Below, piece after piece: positions 19,241-27,228 of a stretch of 64,000 bases of DNA. The notes beneath the pieces were generated by a model. The model searched no databases. It worked only from the letters and a program-made list of their open reading frames with translations, and had not been told where the DNA came from. Source of the stretch: Nocardia terrae (GTDB taxonomy: Bacteria > Actinomycetota > Actinomycetes > Mycobacteriales > Mycobacteriaceae); assembly GCF_009760405.1 (NCBI RefSeq), contig NZ_WRPP01000011.1:62001-126000 (forward strand), written 5' to 3'. Within the stretch, counting starts at the first letter, position 1, and every line of letters begins with the position of its first letter. The position numbers were made by a program, and so were the translations under genes.

Positions 19241-20383
19241 TCAGCGGAACGATGCGGGCAGCGCGGTGAGATCCACCGTCTCGGCCATGATCCGGGCCCC
19301 GACGTCGTTGAGGTGCATGCCGTCGCCGCAGTCGAGATCGGGGCGGATGCGATCGCGGTCCGCCGGATCCGCCACCGCCGCGGCCACATCGAAGACCGCG
19401 TCGAACACGTCGGTGGTGCGCAGCCATTCGTTGACCGCCCACCGCACCGGAATGCCCTCGGCGACGGACAGACCCGGATAGATCGCCCCGCCGAACGGCC
19501 CGATGGTGTTCGCGTAGATCGGCAGCCCGGCCGCGTGCGCCCGCTCGGCCAGCGCGGTGAAACCCGCGATGAGCCGCTCGGCACTCGCGGTGCCGGCCAG
19601 GATCAGGTCGTTGATGCCGAAGTTGGCCCACACCGCCGCGACGCCCGGCACCGACAGCACGTCCCGCTCGAACCGGGCCAGGCCGTGCTCGCCGATCTCG
19701 TCGTCCAGCAACCGGTTTCCGCTGATGCCCTGATTGACCGCCCATCCGGTGGCCAGTCGCTCATTGAGCACATCGACCGAACGCCGGTTCGCGCCATGGG
19801 TGGAACCCACGCCCTCGAACCACGAGTCGCCGAAGGCCACCAGCACCGGAGCCCCGGCGTCGGAGGATGTGGAATCGACAGCGACGTCGATTCCGGTGAG
19901 GAGAAACCGTGCGGCGGTCTCCTCGGCATCGGACGGTGCAGCGTCGCCCGTCCGATCGCCGGCGCCGATCCAGCTGCTCTCGATCGGCATCTGCGCGAAG
20001 GCCGGCAGCGCCGATTCCGGCAGGTACACGCTGACCGCCAGTTCGGTACCCGCCTCGACGGCGAAGTCCACCGGGTCACCGACCGCGTCGGCTCCGGCGG
20101 GAACGCGCGTCGACGCCGACCCGCCGAACCGCACTTCGGTATCGGTCTCGGGCACGATCTCGCCGCCGGACTTGCGCACCGCGATCCGGACCGCGCCGAT
20201 CGCCAGGTCCTGCGCGCCGTACCGATTGGTCAGCCGCACCCGCACCCGCGAGCCGCCCCCGGCCACCCGCACCACCTGCCGGACGGTCTCGTCGGCGAAG
20301 GCGCGCGGCTCGGCCAGCTTGATCGCCTCGGCCGGATTCACCAGCGGCGCACGGTAACCCGCCGCCCAGCGCTGCGTAGTCAT
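19241..20383 (-). CDS. SGNH/GDSL-family hydrolase
   Basis: 380-residue esterase-like protein with an N-terminal beta-rich module (about 1-165) and a C-terminal SGNH domain: block I VAFGDSWFEG with the nucleophile Ser, block II glycine in NQGISGNRLL, block III FGINDL, and the final Asp/His in GDGMHLND. No signal peptide, so probably cytosolic. The second ATG (20383) is chosen because GGAGG precedes it by 6 bases and includes part of the upstream ATG. Divergent from a MarR gene with a palindrome between them. Substrate unknown; the family covers lipid, sugar-ester and arylester cleavage. Confidence 0.88.
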   Translation of the reverse strand: MTTQRWAAGYRAPLVNPAEAIKLAEPRAFADETVRQVVRVAGGGSRVRVRLTNRYGAQDLAIGAVRIAVRKSGGEIVPETDTEVRFGGSASTRVPAGADAVGDPVDFAVEAGTELAVSVYLPESALPAFAQMPIESSWIGAGDRTGDAAPSDAEETAARFLLTGIDVAVDSTSSDAGAPVLVAFGDSWFEGVGSTHGANRRSVDVLNERLATGWAVNQGISGNRLLDDEIGEHGLARFERDVLSVPGVAAVWANFGINDLILAGTASAERLIAGFTALAERAHAAGLPIYANTIGPFGGAIYPGLSVAEGIPVRWAVNEWLRTTDVFDAVFDVAAAVADPADRDRIRPDLDCGDGMHLNDVGARIMAETVDLTALPASFR

Positions 20384-20434
20384 CGGAACCTCCATTTAGT
20401 TGCACTGCGGAATATTGCGCTGACAACAAGATAT

Positions 20435-20447
20435 CGGAAATGTTCCG
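20435..20447. promoter_or_regulatory. Probable MarR operator palindrome
   Basis: CGGAA-ATG-TTCCG, with an outer GCGGAA (20407) matched by TTCCGC (20443), lies between the SGNH hydrolase gene and the MarR gene. It overlaps the most upstream possible MarR start codon, which argues for the later start. Confidence 0.45.
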
Positions 20448-20478
20448 CGTGTCAACTATCCCCATCGAAAACGCCTGG

Positions 20479-20484
20479 TTTAGG
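20479..20484 (+). promoter_or_regulatory. -10 box TAGGCT for the MarR gene
   Basis: TAGGCT ends 9 bases before a GTG codon (20494). This arrangement is typical of leaderless or near-leaderless actinomycete transcripts and supports the GTG as start. Confidence 0.45.
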
Positions 20485-20493
20485 CTGCTCACC

Positions 20494-20967
20494 GTGGATC
20501 CCAAGCAACTCTTCGACGACCCCCGCCTGACCGCTGTCGGGCTGCTGTACGAGGCGCACCACGGGCTCCTCGCCCGGCTGGAGGAGACCTGGAAACGTCA
20601 TGGGCTTTCCGGTCTCGACATGAACGCCCTGATGCGCCTGAGCCGTTCGTCCGGCCGCAAACTCCGCATGACCGACCTCGCCAGCCAGACGGACCTGTCC
20701 ACCAGCGGCGTCACCCGCCTGGTGGATCGCCTGGAGCGCAACGGGCTGGTACGGCGCGAGGCCGATCCACGCGACCGCCGCAGTTCCTACGCGGTGCTCA
20801 CCGCCGCGGGGGCGACCCGCGTGGCCCGCGTGCTGCCCGCCTACCTGGAAGGCATCGACCGCTGGTTCATCGGCCTGCTCACCCCGCAGCAGCTCGATGA
20901 GCTGACCGCGAGCCTGCGCATCATCCGCGACGCCACCAATCCCGAAGCCACGCAGGTGACGGAATGA
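20494..20967 (+). CDS. MarR-family transcriptional regulator
   Basis: 157-residue winged-helix regulator: DNA-binding part LRMTDLASQTDLSTSGVTRL, helix VDRLERNGLVRRE and wing DPRDRRSSYAVLT, with helical ends for dimerisation. The GTG at 20494 is preferred over the ATG at 20440 because the latter lies inside a palindrome and upstream of the -10 box. It is the neighbour and probable regulator of the divergent SGNH hydrolase. Effector unknown. Confidence 0.87.
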   Translation: MDPKQLFDDPRLTAVGLLYEAHHGLLARLEETWKRHGLSGLDMNALMRLSRSSGRKLRMTDLASQTDLSTSGVTRLVDRLERNGLVRREADPRDRRSSYAVLTAAGATRVARVLPAYLEGIDRWFIGLLTPQQLDELTASLRIIRDATNPEATQVTE

Positions 20968-21055
20968 ATTCCGCTCGCCCCTCGTTGCGGTCGTTCGGCC
21001 GGTAGTTTGCAGACCGCAGGGTGTCTTTCGAGCGGTGAGAAAGTGGGAAACGGGT

Positions 21056-21898
21056 ATGACGACCGAACGCGCGCTGGTGATCGGCGGCGGTGGGGTGGCC
21101 GGGATCTCCTGGGCCACGGGTGTTGTCGCCGGACTGGCGGACGCGGGCGTGGATGTCACCGGGGCGGATCTGCTACTGGGCACCTCGGCCGGGTCGAATG
21201 TGGCGGCGCAGCTGGGTAGCGGCCTGCCGATCGCGGAACTGGTGCGGCGGCAGGTGGATCCGGAGGTGCAGAGCCGGGAGATCGTGCCGTCGATGGACAA
21301 GATCGCCGGACTATGGGAGGTCTTCACGGCGATTCTCGAGGAGACGCAAGGAGATCCGGAGGCTCGACAGCGGCGTGTCGGTGCGCTGGCGCTGTCCGCC
21401 GAGACGGTGGCCGAAGCCGACCGGCTGGCGGTGATCGAGACCCGGCTGCCGGTGCACGAGTGGCCGGAGCGGGATCTGCGGGTGACCACGGTGAACGCCG
21501 AGACCGGCGAATCGCGGGTGCTGGACCGGAACTCCGGCATCAGCCTGGTCAACGCGGTCGCCGCCAGCTCCGCGGTGCCCATGGTGTGGCCGTGTGTCAC
21601 CCTCGATGGCGCCCGCTACACCGATGGCGGCGTGCGGACCTCGGTCAATGCCGACCTGGCGGCGGGCTACGCCAGGGTCCTGGTGATCGCGCCCATGCCG
21701 GACGAGAACCTCGAGACCCAGGTGGCTGGTCTGGTTGCCGGTGGCGCGCGGGTCGAGGTGATCGTCCCGGACGAGGCATCGGTCGCCGCTTTCGGGGCCA
21801 ATCCGCTCGACACCGCGACCCGGGTGCCGTCGCTGGAAGCCGGCCGCGCCCAGGCGAAGGCGGACGCGGCTCGGGTTGCCGCGCTCTGGAAGGACTGA
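21056..21898 (+). CDS. Patatin-like phospholipase family protein
   Basis: 280-residue acyl hydrolase of the patatin class, predicted cytosolic. The oxyanion loop GGGGVAG is at about 11-17, the nucleophile Ser is in GTSAGS (near 44), and the catalytic Asp is in the DGG near 190 (ARYTDGGVRTSVNADL). It uses a Ser-Asp dyad to cleave acyl esters of lipids. The start at MTTERALVIGG puts the glycine loop at the usual distance from the N-terminus. It stands alone between a MarR gene and the end of the convergent nitrogen operon. Lipid substrate not predictable. Confidence 0.9.
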   Translation: MTTERALVIGGGGVAGISWATGVVAGLADAGVDVTGADLLLGTSAGSNVAAQLGSGLPIAELVRRQVDPEVQSREIVPSMDKIAGLWEVFTAILEETQGDPEARQRRVGALALSAETVAEADRLAVIETRLPVHEWPERDLRVTTVNAETGESRVLDRNSGISLVNAVAASSAVPMVWPCVTLDGARYTDGGVRTSVNADLAAGYARVLVIAPMPDENLETQVAGLVAGGARVEVIVPDEASVAAFGANPLDTATRVPSLEAGRAQAKADAARVAALWKD

Positions 21899-21921
21899 GC
21901 CGCGCTCAGGGGAACCGGTCG

Positions 21922-23529
21922 TCAGCCGACCGCCCCGGCCGCGAGTGCCGCACGCCAGCCGCCGTATTCGCTGATGTCCTTGGCGGATTCGGCGGCGGCT
22001 CCGGTGCAGCCGAAGCCGGTGTGCCAGGTGCCGTCGGAGAGTTCGACGGCCCCGAGCTGCATCGGGGCGGGCAGGTTCGCCAGGAAGCGGCCCAGGGCGG
22101 CGGGGGAGAGCAGCCAGCGTTCCCCGGCCACCTCGACACCGGATTCCATTGTGGTGACCGGGGTTACCGCCGGTTTGGGCGGCACGGTGTCCAGTGCGGC
22201 CAGCCGGTAGCGCGGAGCGGTCTCGACGGGTCCGGACCAGCGCGCGCCGAGTTCGGTCAGCTGGTGTTCGAGGGGCTGGCCGCGCAGGTGCGCGCCGAAG
22301 ACGATCAGATCGGTGACCGGCGCGACGGTCGCGGGCCAGGCGGGTTCCTCGAGTTCGGTGCCGGTGATGAGCGCGGCGACGTCGAGGGCGACGGCGTCCT
22401 CGAAGGCCCGCGCGAGCACAGTCACGCCGAAATACGGTGTGTCCGTGGGGACAGCGACCGCGCACAGGTCGAAGAGATTGCAGAAGTTCGTGTAGGTGCC
22501 CAATCGGGAGTTGACCGTGATCGGGTCGGCGGCGACCTCGGCGATGGTCGGGTGGGTCGGCGTGGTCGGGGTCAGCAATACGTCCGCACCGGCCAGGCTC
22601 GCCATGGCGGTGGCACGCAGCCGTTCCAGCGCCGCCAGGTCGGTGACCAGCCGGTGGGCGGGCAGATCCCGGGCCGCCCGGATGATGGAACCGACCGTGG
22701 GATCGACGGATTCGGGGTGGGCATCGACGAATTCGCCTACCGCCGAATAGCGTTCGGCGACCAGCGCGCCGTTGTAGAGGAGCTCGGCGGCGGCCAGGAA
22801 GGGGGTGGGATCGACTTCGACAATGGTCGCGCCCTGCTCGCGCACTGCGGCGACGGTGCGTTCGAATGCCTTGCGCCACTCCGGTTCCAGGTCGGGAAGC
22901 TCGCTGAACACGGCGACGACGGGCTGCGGCGGTGCGGCCAGCCGGGTGTCGGCGGGCCACGCACGGCCGCGCGCACCGGCGGCCATCACGCCCATGGCCC
23001 GGCTCGCCGTGCCGAGATCCCGCGCGAAGATGGTCACGCAGTCGTAGGAGCGGCAGGCGGGCACCACTCCGCCGGTCGAGACCACGCCGATGGTGGGCTT
23101 GATCCCGACCAGCCCGTGAAACGCCGCCGGGACACGCCCGGAACCGGCGGTATCGGTGCCGATGGCGATATCCACCTCGCCCCTCGCCGCCGCCGCGGCC
23201 GAGCCGGAACTCGAACCGCCCGAGACGTATCCGGGCCGCAGCACGTTCTCGACCACCCCGTAGGGCGAGCGGGTGCCGACCAGGCCGGTGGCGAACTGAT
23301 CGAGATTGGTCTTGCCGACCACCACCGCCCCGGCCGCGCGCAGCGCCGCGACCGCGGGGGCGTCCCGCTCCGGGACGTGCGCGTAGTCGGGACAGCCCGC
23401 GGTGGTCGGCAGTCCCGCGACATCCACGTTGTCCTTGACGGCCAGCCGCAGTCCGGCCAAAGAACCGGCTGCTCCAAGGATTTCGGCGTCCACGTCGTCG
23501 TCGGCACGGCGATGGATCCACACGGTCAT
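21922..23529 (-). CDS. atzF: Allophanate hydrolase (AtzF type)
   Basis: 535-residue amidase that splits allophanate to ammonia and CO2, the last step of urea-carboxylase and guanidine-carboxylase pathways. The amidase-signature triad is intact: Lys32 in AVKDNVDVAG, cis-Ser in GGSSSGS (104-110) and nucleophile Ser130 in GTDTAGS. A C-terminal domain of about 110 residues follows (LIVFGAHLRGQPLEHQLTEL to the end), as in AtzF rather than plain amidases. The ATG has GAGGAG at 8 bases. Last gene of the co-directional operon from 28782, separated from the carboxylase-like gene by 152 bases. Cytosolic. Confidence 0.92.
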   Translation of the reverse strand: MTVWIHRRADDDVDAEILGAAGSLAGLRLAVKDNVDVAGLPTTAGCPDYAHVPERDAPAVAALRAAGAVVVGKTNLDQFATGLVGTRSPYGVVENVLRPGYVSGGSSSGSAAAAARGEVDIAIGTDTAGSGRVPAAFHGLVGIKPTIGVVSTGGVVPACRSYDCVTIFARDLGTASRAMGVMAAGARGRAWPADTRLAAPPQPVVAVFSELPDLEPEWRKAFERTVAAVREQGATIVEVDPTPFLAAAELLYNGALVAERYSAVGEFVDAHPESVDPTVGSIIRAARDLPAHRLVTDLAALERLRATAMASLAGADVLLTPTTPTHPTIAEVAADPITVNSRLGTYTNFCNLFDLCAVAVPTDTPYFGVTVLARAFEDAVALDVAALITGTELEEPAWPATVAPVTDLIVFGAHLRGQPLEHQLTELGARWSGPVETAPRYRLAALDTVPPKPAVTPVTTMESGVEVAGERWLLSPAALGRFLANLPAPMQLGAVELSDGTWHTGFGCTGAAAESAKDISEYGGWRAALAAGAVG

Positions 23530-23681
23530 GTGAGTACTCCTCGATCAGAAGACTTGGCGTGAGTTACGCGTCGGCGACGGCGCGGCGTCGTCCCGGAGGG
23601 CCGTCGGCCGGGATCCACGTACTGTTCGTGAAATTCCGGCCGAGGATCTGCCGGATCGGCGGTGGTCGCGGCCGTACGCGC
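23530..23681 (-). other. Intergenic gap inside the nitrogen operon
   Basis: The only sizeable gap in the operon. Both strands were read for a biotin-carrier remnant (a MKM-type biotinyl-lysine motif); none was seen and no credible small frame is present. It holds the ribosome site of the allophanate hydrolase gene (GAGGAG). Confidence 0.6.
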
Positions 23682-25694
23682 TCAGGGCGTTTCGGCGAGC
23701 TCGCCCGCCTCACGCCACGAATGGCGTTCGGCGGTGAAGGCTTCAGCCTGGCGGGCGCGGAAGTCGGCGATGGATGCGGCATTGTCGGACAGGAACTTCC
23801 GGTAGTCGACGAGCCGGAATTCGCCGTCCTCGGCGAGCAGGGTGCCGCGACCGGCGGCGGTGTCGGCGCGCAGGTCCAGGAGTTCTTCGGCGCTCACCGG
23901 GTACCAGCTGATGCGGTCGAAATAGCGCAGTAGCCACGGGTCTTCGCCGATGCCCGCCGAGCGGTGGTCCCAGACCTGGGTGGTGCGGCCGACGAACTGG
24001 TAGCCGCCGGGGCCCTCCATGCCGTAGATGCACAGGTACGCGCCGCCGATGCCGACCGCGTTCTCGGGGGTCCAGGTGCGGGCGGGGTTGTACTTGGTGG
24101 TGACCAGGCGGTGCCGCGGGTCGGTCGGGGTGGCGACGGGTGCGCCGAGGTAGACGTCGCCGAGGCCGAGGACGAGGTATTCGGCGGCGAAGACGGTGTC
24201 GAAAACCTCGTCCACGGAGGACAATCCGTTCATCCGGCGGATGAACTCGATGTTCCACGGGCACCACGGGGCGTCGGCGCGCACGCCGTGCATGTAGCGG
24301 GTGATCGCCTCCCGGGTGGACGGGTCGTCCCAGGACAGCGGCAGTCGGACCGTGCGGCTGGGGACCACCAGTTCGTCGGCGGATGGCAGTTCGGCCTCCA
24401 CCTCGGCCAGCAGGTCCAGGAGCTTGCGGGTGGGCAGGCGGTCGGGGTCGTTGCGCACCTGCAGCGAGCGCACGCCCGGCGTCAGCTCGGTGATACCCGG
24501 CGTCGACCGTTCCAGCAGCGCCCGGTGCAAGGCGTGCACGCGGGCGCGCAGCTCCAGATCCAGTGTCATGTCGCCGTATTCGACGAGCAGGCCGTCATTT
24601 CCCGCGCGGCGGTAGGTGACCGAGGTGTCCGCGCCGTCGCGGCGGGCGAGCACGCCGTCGTCACCGTCGCCGCCCGTGGACAGCACCACGGGCCAGGCCG
24701 CGCGGCGCTCGGCCCCGAGTTCGCGCAGCGAGGCCGCGCGGTCCGCCCGCACCGGCACGAAGCGCACCTTGTCGCCGGGCGTGAGCTGACCCAGCTTCCA
24801 GCGGTCGGCCGCGACCACGGTGACCGGGCAGACGAACCCGCCCAGGCTCGGCCCGTCCGGACCGAGCAGGATCGGGGTGTCCCCGGTGAAGTCCAGTGCG
24901 CCAACCGAATACGCGGTGTCGTGGATGTTCGACGGATGCAGGCCCGCCTCACCGCCGTCGAGCCGCGCCCACTGCGGCTTCGGCCCGATCAGGCGCACCC
25001 CGGTCCGGTCGGAGTTGAAGTGCACCTCGTAGTCGGTGCCCACAATGGTGTCGAAATCGGTGCGGGTGAAGAACTCCGGCGCACCGTGCGGGCCCTCGGT
25101 GACCGCCAGCTCCCACCTGCGGGTCAGGACGGGTTGATTGTCGCCGGTCACCCCGGCGGTCACCCGTCCGGGCGTCCCGAGCGTGAATTCGTCACCGGCC
25201 GCCAGTGCCCGGCCGGTGCCGCCGCCGAACTTGCCGAGCGTGAAAGTCGCTCGGCTGCCGAGGTATTCGGGTATCTCGAGGCCGCCCGCGACCAGGATGT
25301 AGCAGCGCATCCCGGGTCCGCGCACCATTCCGATATCGAGAACGCCGCCCGCCGGCACCGGCACGCTGCGCCACTGTCGCACCGCGCGGCCGTTCACGGT
25401 GACCGGCACCGGTGCGCCCGTCACGCAGACCCAGGTCGCGGTCTCGAAGCGCAGGGCCGGGCCACCCAGCGTGCACTCCAGCCCGGCCGCGCCCTCCGGA
25501 TTCCCGAGCGCCCGATTGCCCAGCCGGAACGACAGATCGTCCATCGGGCCCGACGGCGGCACGCCCACATGCCAGTAGCCGATCCGGCCCGGCCAATCCT
25601 GCACGGTGGTCTGCATTCCCGGCCGCATCACCTGGAAAGTCGCGGCGGGAGAAGTGTTCTCGACCGTTTCGAGTTCGGGCAGCACGGCCGTCAT
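23682..25694 (-). CDS. Urea/guanidine carboxylase-like carboxyltransferase half (KipA-KipI fusion, no biotin domains)
   Basis: 670 residues matching only the central part of a urea carboxylase. Residues about 20-330 are the KipA-like domain (TVQDWPGRIGYWHVGVPPSG, and HPSNIHDTAYSVGALDFTGD). Residues about 360-600 are the KipI-like domain (RAGNDGLLVEYGDMTLDLEL, and MEGPGGYQFVGRTTQVWD), followed by the FDRISWYPVSAEELLDLR tail. A full enzyme has about 1200 residues, with biotin carboxylase before and biotin carrier after; both are absent here. The ATG overlaps the stop of the CgdB-like gene (ATGA). The neighbours say it carboxylates guanidine or urea. If so, carboxybiotin must come from a protein encoded elsewhere, or the enzyme does something else (5-oxoprolinase-like chemistry is an alternative). 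Confidence 0.85.
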   Translation of the reverse strand: MTAVLPELETVENTSPAATFQVMRPGMQTTVQDWPGRIGYWHVGVPPSGPMDDLSFRLGNRALGNPEGAAGLECTLGGPALRFETATWVCVTGAPVPVTVNGRAVRQWRSVPVPAGGVLDIGMVRGPGMRCYILVAGGLEIPEYLGSRATFTLGKFGGGTGRALAAGDEFTLGTPGRVTAGVTGDNQPVLTRRWELAVTEGPHGAPEFFTRTDFDTIVGTDYEVHFNSDRTGVRLIGPKPQWARLDGGEAGLHPSNIHDTAYSVGALDFTGDTPILLGPDGPSLGGFVCPVTVVAADRWKLGQLTPGDKVRFVPVRADRAASLRELGAERRAAWPVVLSTGGDGDDGVLARRDGADTSVTYRRAGNDGLLVEYGDMTLDLELRARVHALHRALLERSTPGITELTPGVRSLQVRNDPDRLPTRKLLDLLAEVEAELPSADELVVPSRTVRLPLSWDDPSTREAITRYMHGVRADAPWCPWNIEFIRRMNGLSSVDEVFDTVFAAEYLVLGLGDVYLGAPVATPTDPRHRLVTTKYNPARTWTPENAVGIGGAYLCIYGMEGPGGYQFVGRTTQVWDHRSAGIGEDPWLLRYFDRISWYPVSAEELLDLRADTAAGRGTLLAEDGEFRLVDYRKFLSDNAASIADFRARQAEAFTAERHSWREAGELAETP

Positions 25695-26308
25695 CGGGTC
25701 ACCACCATGCGGACCGGCGTCGGGTCGAAACCGTTGCAGGGGTTGTTGATCTGCGGACAGTTCGACACCAGGACCAGGGTGTCGGTCTCGGCCCGCAGCG
25801 TGATCTTCTTCCCCGGCGCGGAGAGCCCGTCCACGATGCCGAGCGTGCCGTCGGCCTCGACCGGAACGTTCATGAACCAGTTGATGTTCGACACCAGATC
25901 ACGCTTGCCCAGCCCCCACTTCAGGCCCTCCGCCAGGAAGTTCTCGACGCAGGCGTGCTGATGGCGGGTGTGGTGCCCGTAGCGCAGCGTATTCGACTCC
26001 TGCGAGCACGCGCCCGCCACGGTGTCGTGATTGCCGACCTCGTCGGCGACCACGGTCATGAGCGCGTTCCCGGCGTCGGTGCGCAGCACGCTGCCGGTGG
26101 TCAGGAAGATAGTGCGCTGCGCGGTGATCGTCGCCTGCGCGCTGTACCGGTCGGTGTGATCGGCGGCGTTGTAGAGCAGGCAGTCCACGGCCTGATTGCC
26201 GTGCAGGTCGATGATCTCCAGCTGCTCCCCGGCCCGCACGACGGCCGACCACGGCGCCCGGGCGGGAACGGTCTCGTCCAGGACGACGGTGCGAGCGGTC
26301 GTGATCAT
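25691..26308 (-). CDS. cgdB: DUF1989 protein UAAP2 / carboxyguanidine deiminase subunit (CgdB type)
   Basis: 205-residue DUF1989 protein. Once called urea-amidolyase-associated protein 2, the family is now linked to deimination of carboxyguanidine to allophanate together with its paralogue. Visible family blocks: HGNQAVDCLLYNA, GNHDTVAGACSQESNTLRYG, a His/Cys-rich HHTRHQHACVENFL, NINWFMNVPV, and CPQINNPCNGFDPTPVR. The conserved Cys and His probably bind a metal. Its ATG overlaps the stop of the CgdA-like gene (ATGA) and its own stop overlaps the next start, so the three are tightly coupled. Cytosolic. Confidence 0.88.
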   Translation of the reverse strand: MITTARTVVLDETVPARAPWSAVVRAGEQLEIIDLHGNQAVDCLLYNAADHTDRYSAQATITAQRTIFLTTGSVLRTDAGNALMTVVADEVGNHDTVAGACSQESNTLRYGHHTRHQHACVENFLAEGLKWGLGKRDLVSNINWFMNVPVEADGTLGIVDGLSAPGKKITLRAETDTLVLVSNCPQINNPCNGFDPTPVRMVVTR

Positions 26309-27051
26309 GCGTGGGCCTCCAGAGTGCGTGCGTGCCAGTCCTGCTCGGTGTTCTCCACCGCGCGCAGGTATTCCGGGTCGGTGTTGTGCGCGAGGGCCAG
26401 CTCCTCGGGCGCGGACCAGGCCACGACGTCGAGCGGGGTGATCGGTGTGGCGTCGAGGGGATGCTCGGCATTGGCCAGCAGCAACGTCACCGGCAGGTGC
26501 ACGAGCAGATCGATCGCGGCTCCCGCTCCGGCCCCACCGGTAACCGTCAGCGCCCCATCCGATTCCACGCGCACACCCCGGAAGAACGACACCGTCGGCC
26601 CGACGTCGCGGGGTTCCAGTCCCTGCTTGACCCCGGCCAGCCGCAGTCGCTCCCGGCCCATGGGCGAAGGCCCGCACAGGGTGTCGTGATGGCCCGACGA
26701 ATCCGCCACGACGGTGGCCAGCACCCGGCCCTGATCCGACAGCAGCGGATGCCCCACCCCCAGGTACGCCTGCCACGGCACCTTCACGGTGTCGGCGACA
26801 TTGAGCCGCTCCCAGGGAGATTCGGCCCGCAGTAGGAGCAGATGCGCACAAGCCGCTCCCATCGGATCGGACAAGCGGACCCGGGTGCCGCGCGCCAGCA
26901 CCGTGTTCGCGTATCCCCCCGCGGGAATCCGCTGGGCGAAGGTGATCTTCGCGCTCGGCACCGCCGCGGGCAGGTCCGGCCCGACGGTGGCGGCCGCCGC
27001 GGCCTGGGAGCGCGCGTGGTCCCGCGCGCCGGTGGTGTTCGCTGTGCTCAC
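26305..27051 (-). CDS. cgdA: DUF1989 protein UAAP1 / carboxyguanidine deiminase subunit (CgdA type)
   Basis: 248-residue partner of the CgdB-like protein. Blocks shared with DUF1989 are VRLSDPMGAACAHLLLL, ERLNVADTVKVPWQAYLG and VVADSSGHHDTLCGPS. The C-terminal tail, including NTDPEYLRAVENTEQDWHAR, is characteristic of the UAAP1 branch. The GTG at 27051 is chosen: it starts 2 bases after the stop of the preceding small ORF, whose last codons carry the GGAG ribosome site. In guanidine-using bacteria the pair removes an amidine nitrogen from carboxyguanidine. Confidence 0.86.
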   Translation of the reverse strand: MSTANTTGARDHARSQAAAAATVGPDLPAAVPSAKITFAQRIPAGGYANTVLARGTRVRLSDPMGAACAHLLLLRAESPWERLNVADTVKVPWQAYLGVGHPLLSDQGRVLATVVADSSGHHDTLCGPSPMGRERLRLAGVKQGLEPRDVGPTVSFFRGVRVESDGALTVTGGAGAGAAIDLLVHLPVTLLLANAEHPLDATPITPLDVVAWSAPEELALAHNTDPEYLRAVENTEQDWHARTLEAHA

Positions 27052-27053
27052 TA

Positions 27054-27212
27054 CTACTCCGTTCCTCGGGGGTCGTCGCTGACCCGCTGTTCGGGTGCGC
27101 CGCCGGTCCGGTGATCGCGCCACCGCCGCCAGCCGCGCCGCGCCAGGTCCTCGAGCAGCAGGGCCAGTTCGGGGCGGCCGTGCAGCCGGGGGTCGGGCTG
27201 TGGTGCGATCAT
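27054..27212 (-). CDS. Small ORF of 52 codons inside the nitrogen operon
   Basis: Starts MIAPQPDPRLHGRPELALLL and continues with an Arg/Trp-rich stretch (DLARRGWRRWRDHR) to a TAG. GGAG precedes the ATG by 6 bases. It begins 16 bases after the permease stop and ends 2 bases before the GTG of the CgdA-like gene, so it is placed like a true operon member. The middle could form an amphipathic, strongly basic helix. I do not recognise a family. It may be a small accessory protein, or a leader whose translation opens the next ribosome site. Confidence 0.6.
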   Translation of the reverse strand: MIAPQPDPRLHGRPELALLLEDLARRGWRRWRDHRTGGAPEQRVSDDPRGTE

Positions 27213-27228
27213 CGGAATCTCCGGGTGC

